A stretch of 64,000 bases of DNA from Ornithorhynchus anatinus (GCF_004115215.2 NW_024396724.1:1345964-1409963), one strand, 5' to 3'. Positions 46,313-55,821 are shown, counted from the stretch's first letter. Notes: generated by a model from the letters alone, not told the origin. Numbers and translations: made by a program.

Positions 46313-46480
46313 AAGTCTCTATCACTTATTGCTAGCTCGGACAGTCAGACTCTGTTAGGACAAGCCCGAGGCCGCATTTATCAGCTACTTTCCTCTTCTC
46401 TCTCCTCCCTCAGGGAGTGGTTAGTGTGTGTGTGTGAATGAGTGACTCACTGAACACTAATCCACTCTGACACTCGACCT
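46313..46480 (-). promoter_or_regulatory. Putative V1R promoter and non-coding first exon, copy 4 (orphan)
   Basis: In minus sense: GAGTCACTCATTC (46449-46437), AGCTGATAAATGCGGCC with the TATA-like box at 46383-46375, then donor ACTT/GTGAGTAGG with GT at 46312-46311. The CCAGCCA element seen in the other copies is lost. No V1R exon is found in the 4-6 kb beyond, so this copy is an orphan or serves something unrecognised. It lies 2.8 kb past the end of the intact V1R, like copy 1 relative to pseudogene 1. Confidence 0.5.
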
Positions 46481-46892
46481 GGAATTTCTAGAAATGCTCA
46501 AATTCCTTCCCAGATCTCTCCCCAGATCCTCTGGTACTTGATCCATCAGAGATGCCCATGGAGAGGCAAGACAGCCTCAGTGTCAATATTCTGCAGCCCC
46601 CAGGAACATGCCAGTTCCTACCCATGGTCCATGGGTGTCTGACACCCTCACTCTAAGGGTCACACGTGGTCACAGATGCTCCTGTGTTATAACAGCCCAT
46701 CAGCCCCCTCCTTATCTGCACATCTCTTCCTGCTAGCTTTCCTCAGGAAGGGAGTGTCATCTCAAAAAGGTTAGAGTGACAGCTGCCCCCCTCTCCCTGA
46801 TTCCCTTCCTTCTCCTCTCCCTCCCTCTCTTCAGCCATCCACAAGCAGGGACCACAACCTCGCCATCCTTGTTCCTGTATCCTGGGCCTTCC
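46481..46892 (-). other. Minus-strand V1R duplicon, upstream flank
   Basis: Matches 54500-54760 (CAGATCTCTCCCC, GGGTGTCTGACA, CAGCCCCC). Non-coding. Confidence 0.5.
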
Positions 46893-47160
46893 TTTTTTTA
46901 TGGTATTTGTACAGCGTTTACTATGTGCCAAACACTGTTGTAAGCCCTGGAGGAGGTACAAGATAATCAGGTTGGACACAGTCCACGTCCCTCCAGGAGG
47001 TCTCAGCTTTAATCCCCATTTTACAGATGAGGTGACTGAGGCCCAGAGAAGTTAAGTGACTTGTTCAAGGTCACCCAGTAGACAAGTGGAAGAGGCAGGA
47101 TTCGAAGACAGGTCCTCTGACTCCCAGGCCTCATTCTCCTTTTCCTACACCACAGCTTCC
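46893..47160 (-). repeat. MON-type SINE
   Basis: TTATGGTATTTGTACAGCG to CCTACACCACAGCTTCC. Confidence 0.88.
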
Positions 47161-47323
47161 TCCCTCCTTCCAGAATCAGGTGTGGGGAAATTTTGACAGT
47201 TCCTGAGACTTTGGACTGTTACCCAGGTGATCACACCATCAGCCCAGTTCTCTCTACCCCTCAACTCATTACTTTGTTCTCAGGAATCGAGACAGGTCTT
47301 CCCCACCCACATTTTGGGGACCC

Positions 47324-47456
47324 AGTAGACTGTTAATTCATTGTGGGCAGGAAATGTACCTGTTTATTGCTATAATGTATTCTCCCAACCACTTAGTACA
47401 GTGTTCTGCACAAAGGAAGCATTCAGTGAATATGATTAAATGAATGAATGAATGAG
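47324..47456 (+). repeat. L2 LINE 3' end
   Basis: AGTAGACTGTTAATTCATTG to GATTAAATGAATGAATG. Confidence 0.8.
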
Positions 47457-47544
47457 AATTGTGGTCCATAAAGCCGAGGAGCCTTCCCAATAACTCAGTA
47501 GCTGGGAAAGAGGAGCCATTAGTGTTCTTGCTTGCCCTCCTTTT

Positions 47545-47721
47545 TTTAAAAGATATTTGTTAACTGCTTACTATGTGCCAGGCACTGTACTATGCACTGG
47601 AGTAGATACAAGCTCATCATCCATATCCCAAGTGGGGCTCACAGTCTTATTCACCATTTTAATCCCAATTTAATCTCCATTTAATCCCCCCTGAGGTAAC
47701 TAAGGCATAGAGAAGTTAAAT
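47545..47721 (-). repeat. MON SINE, 3' two thirds
   Basis: AAGATATTTGTTAACTGC to GGCATAGAGAAGTTAAAT, with a local triplication of a TTTAATCCC-like unit at 47657-47690. Confidence 0.8.
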
Positions 47722-48003
47722 AATTATATAATAATGATGACTATGGTATTTGAAAAGTGCTTACTATGTTCCAGGCATTATACTAAGCGCTGGGGTGAAT
47801 CCAAGCAAATCGGGTTGAACACAGTCCCTGTCCCCGGTAGGGCTCACAGTCTCAATCCCCATTTTACAGATGAGGTCACTGAGGCACAGAGAAATGAAGT
47901 GACATTCCCCAGGTCACAAAATAGACAGTGGTGGAGCTGGAATTAGAACTCAGGTCTTCCGAGTCCAGGGCCATGCTCTTTCCTTTAAGTCATGCTGCTT
48001 CTC
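47722..48003 (-). repeat. MON-1 SINE, full length
   Basis: ATAATAATGATGACTATGG to TCATGCTGCTTCTC. It inserted exactly where the preceding copy breaks off. Confidence 0.9.
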
Positions 48004-48109
48004 TCTTCTCACCTCCTCTTATTCTCTTCTCTTCTTCTCCTCTCCCTCTCTCCTCCTCTTCTCCCCCAGAGTCCTGAAGACTACCAAACCTTTGGTAGCA
48101 CTGTACTGA

Positions 48110-48235
48110 ATCAATCAATAGTTTTTCGTTAGCACTTATTGAGAGCACAGTAATGTACTGAACATTTGGGAGGGAATGATAAAATTTCCTGGATCTTCCC
48201 TCTGCCCTCAAGGAGCATACAGTCTAGTGAAAAAC
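48110..48235 (-). repeat. L2 LINE 3' end, old
   Basis: GAATCAATCAATAGTTTTTCG to GGAGCATACAGTCTAG. Confidence 0.72.
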
Positions 48236-48439
48236 TGATACCATTTTGGAGAAAACTCGGTGTCTAGGAATATCATCCCAAATTGCCAAAAGCAACTATT
48301 TTGTGTAGGTGGGATATGACACCTTGACATTTCTGCACACTTGGACTTTCACACCCTTCTATTTAAATGCTTACTCCCTCACATATCCCACCTAGGTTTA
48401 GGGTTTGAGCTGGGGTCTTTCATCTGTATTTATCTTGGC

Positions 48440-48575
48440 TCGGTCTCCCTACTAAGTCTGCAAGTTCCTTAAGGACAGAGATCAGATTTTCGAGCTAAAC
48501 TGAAATCCCCCAAGTGCTTAATACACAGCTCTGCAAAAAGCAGGCATTCAGTCAATGCTATCTCTTGATTAATTC
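48440..48575 (+). repeat. L2 LINE 3' end, very old
   Basis: AAGTTCCTTAAGGACAGAG and CCAAGTGCTTAATACACAG only. Confidence 0.55.
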
Positions 48576-48632
48576 ATTCATTTCCATTAGCAATGATCTC
48601 TGCTTCCTCATTCTCTGTTGTTACATCTCACA

Positions 48633-49117
48633 GTTTGAGTTTCTCTCCTACTACAACCCGGCCCGCACACCTCACTCCTCTAACGCTAACCTTCTCACTA
48701 TACCACAACGTCCTCTATCTAGCCACTGCCCTTTCGCCCACGTCCTGACTCTGGCCTGGAACATCCTTTCTCCTCTTTTCCAACAGACAATGACTCTCCC
48801 CGTCTTCAAAGCCTTATTGACGGCACATCTCCTGCAAGAGGCTTTCCCTAAGACCTCCTTTCCTCTTCTCTCACTCCCTTCTACATCACCCTGACTTGCT
48901 CCCTTTATTCATCCCTCCTCCCAGCCCCACAGTACTTATGTACATATCATTTATTTATTTATTTATCTATTTATTTATTTATATCAGTGTCTCTCCCTGT
49001 AGACTGTAAGCTCACTGTGGGTAGGGAATGTGTCTGTTAGATTGTTAAACTGTACTCTCTCAAGCGCTTAGTACAATATTATGTACACAGTAACTACTTG
49101 AATATATGAATGAATGG
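48633..49117 (+). repeat. L2 LINE 3' part
   Basis: CTACTACAACCCGGCCCGC, CACATCTCCTGCAAGAGGC to TGAATATATGAATGAATGG. It ends 170 bp from the stop codon of the intact V1R and is convergent with it. Confidence 0.87.
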
Positions 49118-49290
49118 ATTTTCCAAGCTGGGGAAACACCCCCATTCGCCATCAAGTCACTCTTAATCGGTCCTGCCTTAGGCACACTGGGATTCGGAGC
49201 AGTGCACCATCCTGGATGAGGTCTTGCCATAACAGACCTTACGGTCACTCCAGCGGGACCCAGTGGGAGGGTGGTGGCCTCTCTGGAATC

Positions 49291-50220
49291 CTAGGAGGGA
49301 TCTACTTCGGATCCAGGAGATCCCCTTCTACAGAACATTCTCATCCGCCTGTCGCTCATGATCATCAGGAATGGACTTACGACCGAGAAGGCAAACCCCA
49401 GCACCATGTGGATGTTCATCAGCAGGGGAGAAATCCCCTTCACGTTTATCAAAACGCTCAGCATGATGGCCTGCCGCCCGTAGAGGAGGACATAGAAGGT
49501 GACTAGGGTGATGACCCTCTTGGCTGCCGTGACCTCGGACATCACCCTGGAGGAGCGGCCGGTCCCGTGGATGTGTCGGACCTGTCGGTGGTGCCTGTAG
49601 AGAATGAGCACCATGTAGCCACTGGCCAGGGTCATGAGTCCCACGAAGAACAGGTCGCGGAGGGCCAAGGCGACCGCAAAGGCCAGGACACTCGCTTCAC
49701 TGGCACTGATGGTCGAGCAGTATTTGAGATCCAGTGTGAGTCGGACGCTGCTGCTGTTCTGGGGACCGGTCATGTAGATCAGGGCAGTAACGTCAATCAA
49801 CATGTTGAGGAGCCAAGAGAAGGCACAGAAGGGGGCGATGCACTGGGGTAACTTGACTTTGGCTCCCGCCAACCAGGAAGTGCTGGGGCTGATGGTGATG
49901 GCCTGGAAGACGCTCAGGAGGCAAGTGGAGGAGATGGCAAGGCCCCGGGCCACCCGGTACAGGTAAAAGAGGATTTTACATCCAACCGCATCCAGGAAAT
50001 TTCTCCAGCCCCAAGCTGACAAGGCTTCCGGGATTCCATAGGTGAGGAGGATGATGATGTTGGCCAAAGCTAGGTGGGCGAGGATCAGGTCAGGGGAACT
50101 GGGCTTGAGGCTGGCGGAGGTGATGCTTGCATAGAACAGGAGGAGGAAGACATTCACTATGGATCCAATGCTGATCTGCAACAGAATCGCAATGCCGAAG
50201 GAGAGATCTGTGCCATCCAT
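49291..50220 (-). CDS. Vomeronasal type 1 receptor (V1R), intact
   Basis: The only intact receptor here: 309 residues, uninterrupted, one coding exon, the usual V1R size. V1Rs are G-protein-coupled receptors of vomeronasal neurons that detect small volatile or steroid-like social cues and signal through Gi2 and TRPC2 (family knowledge). TM1 about 8-30 (IAILLQISIGSIVNVFLLLF), TM2 44-66 (DLILAHLALANIIILLT), TM3 82-107 (STCLLSVFQAITISP), TM4 128-149, TM5 177-205 (RDLFFVGLMTLASGYM), loop RHHRQVRHIHG near 209-219, TM6 233-257 (TFYVLLYGRQAIMLSVL), TM7 268-289 (VVSPFLMIM). Cys81 before TM3 and Cys168 in ECL2 are the expected disulfide pair; Asn155-Ser-Ser is a glycosylation site. I start at ATG 50220: it aligns with the MDAS start of the four paralogues and an in-frame TGA lies 12 nt upstream. 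A non-ATG extension to 50229 is not credible. Confidence 0.95.
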   Translation of the reverse strand: MDGTDLSFGIAILLQISIGSIVNVFLLLFYASITSASLKPSSPDLILAHLALANIIILLTYGIPEALSAWGWRNFLDAVGCKILFYLYRVARGLAISSTCLLSVFQAITISPSTSWLAGAKVKLPQCIAPFCAFSWLLNMLIDVTALIYMTGPQNSSSVRLTLDLKYCSTISASEASVLAFAVALALRDLFFVGLMTLASGYMVLILYRHHRQVRHIHGTGRSSRVMSEVTAAKRVITLVTFYVLLYGRQAIMLSVLINVKGISPLLMNIHMVLGFAFSVVSPFLMIMSDRRMRMFCRRGSPGSEVDPS

Positions 50221-50290
50221 CCTCTCCAAACCTCAGTTAGAAGCAGAAGAGGGCTCTAGCAGAGTGACCTAAAATGGGGAACGAGAGAGA
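50221..50290 (-). other. V1R 5' UTR end and splice acceptor
   Basis: In minus sense a long pyrimidine tract (TCTCTCTCTCTCGTTCCCC) and ATTTTAG precede the exon, with AG at 50270-50269. That leaves 48 nt of 5' UTR before the ATG. Its place matches the acceptors of the four plus-strand copies (53 nt). The likely partner donor is at 54297/54296. Confidence 0.7.
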
Positions 50291-50404
50291 GAGAATATGA
50301 GTAGACACAGAGAGCACTCCAAGCATCCTCAGTCCCTGGAACCCTGGTCTGCCTTGGGGACGTGGTGAGTGAACATAATAACAGCAGTTTGGTCCACTAC
50401 TACT

Positions 50405-50625
50405 AAAAAAAATTGTATTTAAGTCCTTACCATGTGTCAGGCATTGTCCTAAGCGCTGGGATGGATAAAAGCAGATTAGCTTGGGCACAGTCCGTGGCCT
50501 GCACAAGGCTCACGGTCTTAATCCCCATTTTACAGTTGAGGTAACTGAAGTCCAGAGAAGTTATGTGATTTGTCCAAGGTCACACAGCAGACCGATGGCA
50601 GAGCTAGATCTAGAATTCAGGTTCT
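50405..50625 (-). repeat. MON-type SINE
   Basis: AAAATTGTATTTAAGTCC to TCTAGAATTCAGGTTCTT, head missing. It lies within the inferred V1R intron. Confidence 0.82.
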
Positions 50626-50789
50626 TCATTCATTCATTCAGTCATATTTATCGAGCGCTTACTGCGTACAGAGCACTGTACTAAGCACTTGGCAAGTACA
50701 ATTCAGCAACAAATAGAGACAATCCCTGCCCTCGATGGGCTCGCAGTCTAGCAGGGGGGAGACAGACGTCAAAACCGGTAAACAGGCGG
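50626..50789 (-). repeat. L2 LINE 3' end
   Basis: CATTCATTCATTCAGTCATAT to GGGGGGAGACAGACGTC. It cut the MON; the MON head scrap (GTGTTCTATCCACTGG) follows at about 50793. Confidence 0.85.
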
Positions 50790-50824
50790 GCCCGTGTTCT
50801 ATCCACTGGAAAGACCATGGGCCT

Positions 50825-50920
50825 TGGATTCACTATATTCTCCCATGTGCCTAGTACAGTGCTCTGCACATGATAACTGCTCAATAAAAATGATTGACTG
50901 TCTGAATGACTGACTAACGG
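50825..50920 (+). repeat. L2 LINE 3' scrap
   Basis: CTATATTCTCCCATGTGCC to AATAAAAATGATTGACTG. Confidence 0.75.
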
Positions 50921-51152
50921 AGGATCTGTACTCTCTAATCCAGGTTCTGACAATTACATGCTGTGTGACCTAGGGCAAGTTACTGAACTTCCCTTTTCCT
51001 CAGTTTCCTCAATTTTAAAATGGAGATTCAGTACCTGTTCTCCCTCCTTCCTAGACTGTGAGCGCCATGCGGGACAGGTACTGTGTCCAGCCTAACCTAC
51101 CCCACTGTTTAGAGCAGTGTTTGATGCATAGTAAAGTGCATGACAAATATGA
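50921..51152 (+). repeat. MON-type SINE, old
   Basis: AATCCAGGTTCTGACAATTAC to GTGCATGACAAATATG. Confidence 0.72.
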
Positions 51153-51159
51153 AGAAAAT

Positions 51160-51680
51160 TCCAACCTGGCCCAACTGGACAAGAAGACTTGGCATGTGCC
51201 AGGCTAAAGGCCCAAAGATCAAAACATCTCTAGAATCTGCCCTTTCCTCCCCATCCAAACTGCTATTATGTGGATCCAATCATTTATTGTATCCCAACGT
51301 GACTACTGGATCAACATTCTTGCTGGTTTACTTGCTTGCAGTCTTTCCTCACCCTACCCCTTTCTCCATTCTGGTGTCCTCATCATTTTTCTAAAAAAAA
51401 GCCCATTCAGTCATCTCCCCACTCCTCAAGAGCCTCCAGTGTTACTCATACACTTCCACATGAAACAGTAACTCCTTATCATCGGCTTTAAAGCCCTCAA
51501 TCATCTCTCCTACCTACCTCGCTGATTTCCTACCCTAACCTGGCCCATATATTTCACTCCTCTATCATCTACCTACTCACTGTACCTCTGTCTTGTTCTC
51601 CTTGATGGAGTCCCCTTGTCCATGTCCCCGCTCTGACCTGAAACTCTCTCTTCCTTAAATTCCTCTCTTGTTTTGCTCCA
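51160..51680 (+). repeat. L2 LINE ORF2 fragment, old
   Basis: CATCTCTAGAATCTGCCC, AGAGCCTCCAGTGTTACTC and ATCGGCTTTAAAGCCCTC match the late L2 ORF2. The 3' end is missing. Confidence 0.75.
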
Positions 51681-51811
51681 AAGCACTCAATGAAAAGTTG
51701 GGAGGGAAGGGCAAGAAGAGACTCTGGAATTGAGGAGGAAACTTGAGGGAACTTGTTGGAAAAATAGAGGACCTGTCTCTCTCCCCAAGACCAGGAGTAT
51801 GGAATTCAGTC

Positions 51812-52083
51812 AATCAATAAATCAATTTATTGAGCACTTGAGCAGCGTGGCTCAATGGAAAGAGCCCAGGCTTGGGAGTCAGAGGTCATGGTTTCTAATC
51901 CTGGCTCTGCCACTTGTCTGCTGTGTGAGGTTGGGCAGGTCACCTAACTTCTCTGTCACTCAGTTACCTCATCTGGAAAATGAGGCTTAAGACTGTGAGC
52001 CCCATGTGGGGCAGTATGATTACCTTGTATCTACCCCAGCACTTAGAACTGTGTTTGGCACATAGTAATTGCTTAATAAATAC

Positions 52084-52119
<36 letters not shown>

Positions 52120-52225
52120 TGTGTGCAGTTCACTATACTAGGTGCCTGAGACAGTACAATATAAGAGAATAGGTAGACACTCTCTGTGCCCACAGTGAAC
52201 TTATAGTCTACAGAATTCCTCCTGG
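51812..52225 (-). repeat. L2 LINE 3' end split by MON
   Basis: CAATCAATAAATCAATTTATTG before the MON and CTGTGTGCAGTTCACTATAC after it are one reverse L2 tail. Confidence 0.82.
51840..52119 (+). repeat. MON-1 SINE, full length, young
   Basis: GAGCAGCGTGGCTCAATGG to a run of eleven or so ATT units (52087-52119). It inserted into the L2 tail, with GAGCACTTG-type sequence at the join. Confidence 0.93.
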
Positions 52226-52255
52226 GACATTTTAAAAAATATTAAGTGACAAACA

Positions 52256-52570
52256 ACAGTATTTATTGAGCATCTATAGTGTTCACAGCCCTGTACTAAG
52301 TAGGTAGAAACTAAAAATAGAGGTTTTAAATGCTATCCCCTTCCTCATGGAGTTTTTAATCTAGCATTACTGATTGTCTGTTGGGTGCAGAGAGCTTTAG
52401 GAGAGGACAAGCAAATCAGTTGATAGGATCCTTGCCATCAAACATTTAACTCTAAATAGAAGAGTCTCAGCACTTACTGAATGCAGAGAGTACTGTATTA
52501 ACCATCTAAACACATAGAATAGAATTGATAGTTCTCAAGAACCTTACAATCTAGCAGGACAGAGAGACAT
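52256..52570 (-). repeat. L2 LINE 3' ends, two old pieces
   Basis: CAGTATTTATTGAGCATCTAT (first) and CTCAGCACTTACTGAATGC (second, from about 52468). Both are decayed. Confidence 0.6.
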
Positions 52571-52950
52571 TGGATACCAGATTTGTCTGATTTCTTTTCC
52601 TGTCATTAAAACATAGATTATCATATTCCTTTACAGTTCCTAATGAACCAGTGCTATTCTATCTTGTCCCACTTAAGTTCTTAAACATGGGCCATGTTTA
52701 TTGCATATTGTATACTGTTTCTTATAATATGTTTGAGTACTGTTCTGGTGCATTTAGCTTGGACAAGGAAGGATTCACACTCCTGCACCACCCCATCTGT
52801 GTGAATACCCCTCTCTGCACTGCACTTTGAGAGAAGAGCACAAGTCTGAGATGGGAGACAAGCATGAGGAGGAAAGGGTATAGGCTCATCTAGTTTTGGA
52901 AGGAAAGAACAACAATGAAGGAAGGAATAGGTCAAGAGGACAAGGAAAAA
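52571..52950. other. No gene recognised
   Basis: Single-copy sequence in the inferred intron of the intact V1R. No RNA or frame seen. Confidence 0.35.
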
Positions 52951-53340
52951 GCATTACCTAATGGAAAGAGCAAGGGTCTAGGCCACAGAGGGGGCCTGTG
53001 TTCTAATCCTGACTCTGATACTTACCTGTTGTGTAACCTTGGGCAAGTCACAGAACTTCTCAGTGCCATAGTTTCCTCAACTGTAAAAAAGGGATTCAAA
53101 TCCCGTTCTCCCTCCTAGTCAAATTATGAGTCCTATGTGGGAAAGGGACTGTGTCCGACCTGATTGATTGGGTACACGTCTACCACCTCTGTACTACTTT
53201 ACTCTCCCAAGCACTTAGCACAGTCCTGTCCACAGAGTGAGTGCTCAATCAATACATCGATTCATTGATTAGCATTGGTATCTATGCCAGTACTTAGAAC
53301 ACTGCTTAACACACAGTGAGGTTTTAACAAATACCATTAT
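52951..53340 (+). repeat. MON SINE split by an L2 3' end
   Basis: MON 52951-53184 (GCATTACCTAATGGAAAGAG to CGACCTGATTGATTGGG). Then an L2 3' end at about 53185-53272 (TTTACTCTCCCAAGCACTTAG to ATCAATACATCGATTCATTG). The MON tail resumes from about 53275 (TACTTAGAACACTGC to AACAAATACC). Confidence 0.8.
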
Positions 53341-53455
53341 AAAAAGAGAATGGAGGGAAGAAAGGAGATAAAGATAGGGAAGGTAGAAGGAAGACTAAAG
53401 GGAGGTGAATGCAGTCGGGAAGAGAGGAAGGACACTGAACACTGACTGACTTACA

Positions 53456-53701
53456 AGAGAAGCAGCGTAGCTTAGTGGAAAGAGCATAAGCTTGGGAGTC
53501 AGAGGTCGTGGGTTCTAATCCTGCTCTGCCTCTTGTCAGCCGTGTGACTTGGGACAAGTCACTTAACTTCTCTGTGCCTCAGTTATCTCATCTGTAAGAC
53601 TTTGAGCCCCACGTGGAACAACCCGATTACCTTGGATCTACCCCAGCACTTAGAACAGTGCTTGGCACATAGTAAGTGCTTAATAAATACCATCATTATT
53701 T
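53456..53701 (+). repeat. MON-1 SINE, full length, young
   Basis: AGAGAAGCAGCGTAGCTTAG to AAATACCATCATTATTT, with a short loss in the middle (TCTGTAAGACTTTGAGCC). Confidence 0.92.
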
Positions 53702-54296
53702 TTGTGGCTCCCAGAGCTCAGTGGAGATCTCTATGGTCCTGCAATCTCTGCCCACCACCCTTTCTCTTCCTCTGGGACTGTGGAAATGCTGCTGTGTCAG
53801 TGGTACCCCAAATGGTGGCTGAGAGGGACAGGAACTATCTTCAACTGGTCTCTGCAGTCCCGCTACTCTGAGAGATAAGGCTGTGGAAGGAGGGAGGGGG
53901 AACCATGGGGCACAGGGAGATGTGTGTTTTGCAACTACCTCTCTCTGCCCCAGACATCTCCACCAGCCGACACCTCAGGGTTATATGGGAGCCATTCTAA
54001 GCTGCTAGTAGCCACCTGAATGACAACAGTTTGTCTCCTTCATATAGAGATTAGTTATCTAGATATCTTAGATATTAAGGATTAGATATTAGATATCTGA
54101 GATCTTGGACAGGAGGAGATCCAGCATAATAATGAGGGGTCTCTGTTCCAAAGGTCCTGGGAATGGAAAAGTGGGAGCCCTAGGAAAAGTCTCTTCAGCC
54201 CTGATTCCCAGCCCAGAGCTTCAGTCTGAAGCTGCAGCTATTCTGAAGGATAGCCCTGAAAAAACACTGATAGAGAGACAGCTTCATCCTACTCAC
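53702..54296 (-). other. Intron start of the intact V1R (inferred)
   Basis: Non-repeat sequence matching 45770-46310. It follows the donor of promoter copy 3 on the minus strand. No coding frame. ATATCT/AGATAT repeats lie at 54056-54103. Confidence 0.5.
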
Positions 54297-54470
54297 CCAT
54301 CTCCATCACTCGTGCTGGCTGGGCGGGCAGCTCACGGACAGTCAGACTCTGGCAGAACAAGGTTGAGGCAGCATTTATCAGCCTATTTCCTCACTTCTCC
54401 CCTCTCTCAGGGAGTGATTAGTGTGTGTTGTGAATGAGTGACTCTCTGAGCACTAATTCACTCTGACTTC
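54297..54470 (-). promoter_or_regulatory. Putative promoter and first exon of the intact V1R
   Basis: In minus sense: GAGTCACTCATTC (54444-54432), GGCTGATAAATGCTGCC (TATA-like box about 54380-54372), GCCCAGCCAGC, then ATGG/GTGAGTAGG with GT at 54296-54295. Spliced to the acceptor at 50269 it would give the intact V1R a non-coding exon of about 50 nt and an intron of 50269-54296 (4,028 bp). Rodent V1R genes are also known to use non-coding 5' exons. No transcript evidence is available here. Confidence 0.62.
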
Positions 54471-55025
54471 TCTGGAAATGCTCAGAGCCCCCTCCCTGCT
54501 GCCCACCAATCAGGAAAAAGATGAGCCCAGATCTCTCCCCCTAGTCACCTGCTGCTAAATGACCATCAAAGATATCCATGGAGAGATATGGCAGCATCAG
54601 GGCTGCATCCTGCAACCCCGGGGACGTCGCAGCTCCCACCCACAGCACAACTCTGCCAGGGGCCAAGCCTGTGTCCCTAGTGGGTGTCTGACAGTCTCAC
54701 TCGCCGGGTCACTCAGGGTGACAGGTGCTACTGTGCCCCAGCCCCCCATCACCTCCATACCCATCTTTGAATCTCAACGTCATCTATATGCTAAGCCGGA
54801 GGGAGGGAAAATTTGGAGGGGAGCCAATGGACTGATTGGAATCTGCTCAACCTTATTCCAAATTTTTGAGCCCAGAAATGAGCTCTTTCCTCTGGGAACC
54901 CAAAGAGCTTCCTCTCAAAGAACTCTCACAGCAGGAACCTTCCTCTATCAACAGGCCCAGGACAAATCATTCAGTCAGTTAGTAGTATTGATTGAAAGCC
55001 TATTGAATACTCATTGTTAGAACAT
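54471..55025. other. Flank between V1R promoter and tRNA relics
   Basis: 54500-54760 matches 46490-46690; the rest is single-copy. The 153-codon plus frame at 54559-55020 is not kept in the paralogous copy, so it is not called. Confidence 0.4.
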
Positions 55026-55029
55026 GTCT

Positions 55030-55120
55030 AATAACTGTTATTTCATACTCTCCCAAGTTCTTAGTACAGTGCTCTGCACACAGTAAGTGTTTAATAAATA
55101 TGATCGATTGATTGATTGAG
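55030..55120 (+). repeat. L2 LINE 3' end
   Basis: ACTCTCCCAAGTTCTTAG to AATAAATATGATCGATTG. Confidence 0.82.
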
Positions 55121-55237
55121 AACTGAGGAAGACAGATGCCACAGGGGAGGCTGGAGGCAGGGAGGCCAGTTAGAAGGTTGAGGCACCAGTCCAGGTGGGA
55201 GGTGATGAAGACCTGAAACTTAGTGGTGGCTGTTTGG

Positions 55238-55428
55238 GTCAATCAGTCAGTCAGTCATATTTATTGAGCACTTAGTGTATGCAGAGCACTGTACTATGAG
55301 TTTGGGAGAGTACCATATAAAAATAAAACAGACATATTCCCTGGGCACAATGAGTTTATAATCTAGAGGGGGAGACAAACATTAATATAAACATTAATAT
55401 AAATAAATAAAATTACAAATTTTAATTT
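55238..55428 (-). repeat. L2 LINE 3' end
   Basis: GTCAGTCATATTTATTGAGC to ATAAATAAATAAAATTAC. Confidence 0.85.
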
Positions 55429-55593
55429 GAGTCCTCTCAAAGTCCTCAGAGGCTCAGAATCCTCTCCTATCCCATCCCGGACCCCTTAGGTCAGTTCAGC
55501 CAGTGTGGTGACCCTTTGGAAAAAGTCCCCAAACATTCTGGGCATGAAAGAAAAGTAAAAGAGGCAGAAGAAAAAAAATACAAGTGCTCACAA

Positions 55594-55664
55594 ACCACAA
55601 CTCAGATTCAAACCAAGGTTGCTGTGGCCACAACACAGAGTACTAACCACTATAAGATCACAGT
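55594..55664 (-). tRNA. tRNA-His(GTG)-like, CpG-decayed, probable pseudogene
   Basis: The reverse strand matches tRNA-His along its length: ATAGTGGTTAGTACTCTG, anticodon loop TTGTGGC (GTG), CAGCAACCTTGG. Acceptor ACTGTGA/TTGTGGT pairs throughout with several G-T pairs. The anticodon stem CTGTG/CACAG is fully paired, a changed but compensated form of CTGCG/CGCAG. The T stem CTTGG/CTGAG pairs. One D-stem pair is lost. Most differences from the usual gene are CpG to TpG or CpA, and the B box has GGTTTGA instead of GGTTCGA, so it is probably silent. A T-run terminator (eight T) follows about 20 nt downstream. Partner of the relics at 58816 and 59948. Confidence 0.75.
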
Positions 55665-55821
55665 GCATCACTTATAAAATTGCTTTAACCCACAGATAGT
55701 TCTATAATTTGCTGCATCCTGCTCCTTTTACTTGTGATCATTCTCTCCAAAGTTCTTCAAAAATTTGTAACTTTCCAAATTCCTGCCCCAGAACCTCTCC
55801 ACCTCTTAGGACATTTACCTA

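Noticed and set aside
50221-50229. N-terminal extension of the intact V1R to 50229
   Set aside because: The codon there is TTG, not ATG. The ATG at 50220 lines up with the start of all four paralogues, and a TGA lies in frame just upstream of the TTG.
51840-51910. tRNA gene at the head of MON copies
   Set aside because: The tRNA-like GTGGCTCAATGG and GTTTCTAATCC are the tRNA-derived SINE promoter, followed by the MON body each time.
54559-55020. 153-codon plus-strand frame as a gene
   Set aside because: It crosses the V1R upstream flank, and the paralogous segment at 46490-46690 does not keep the frame.
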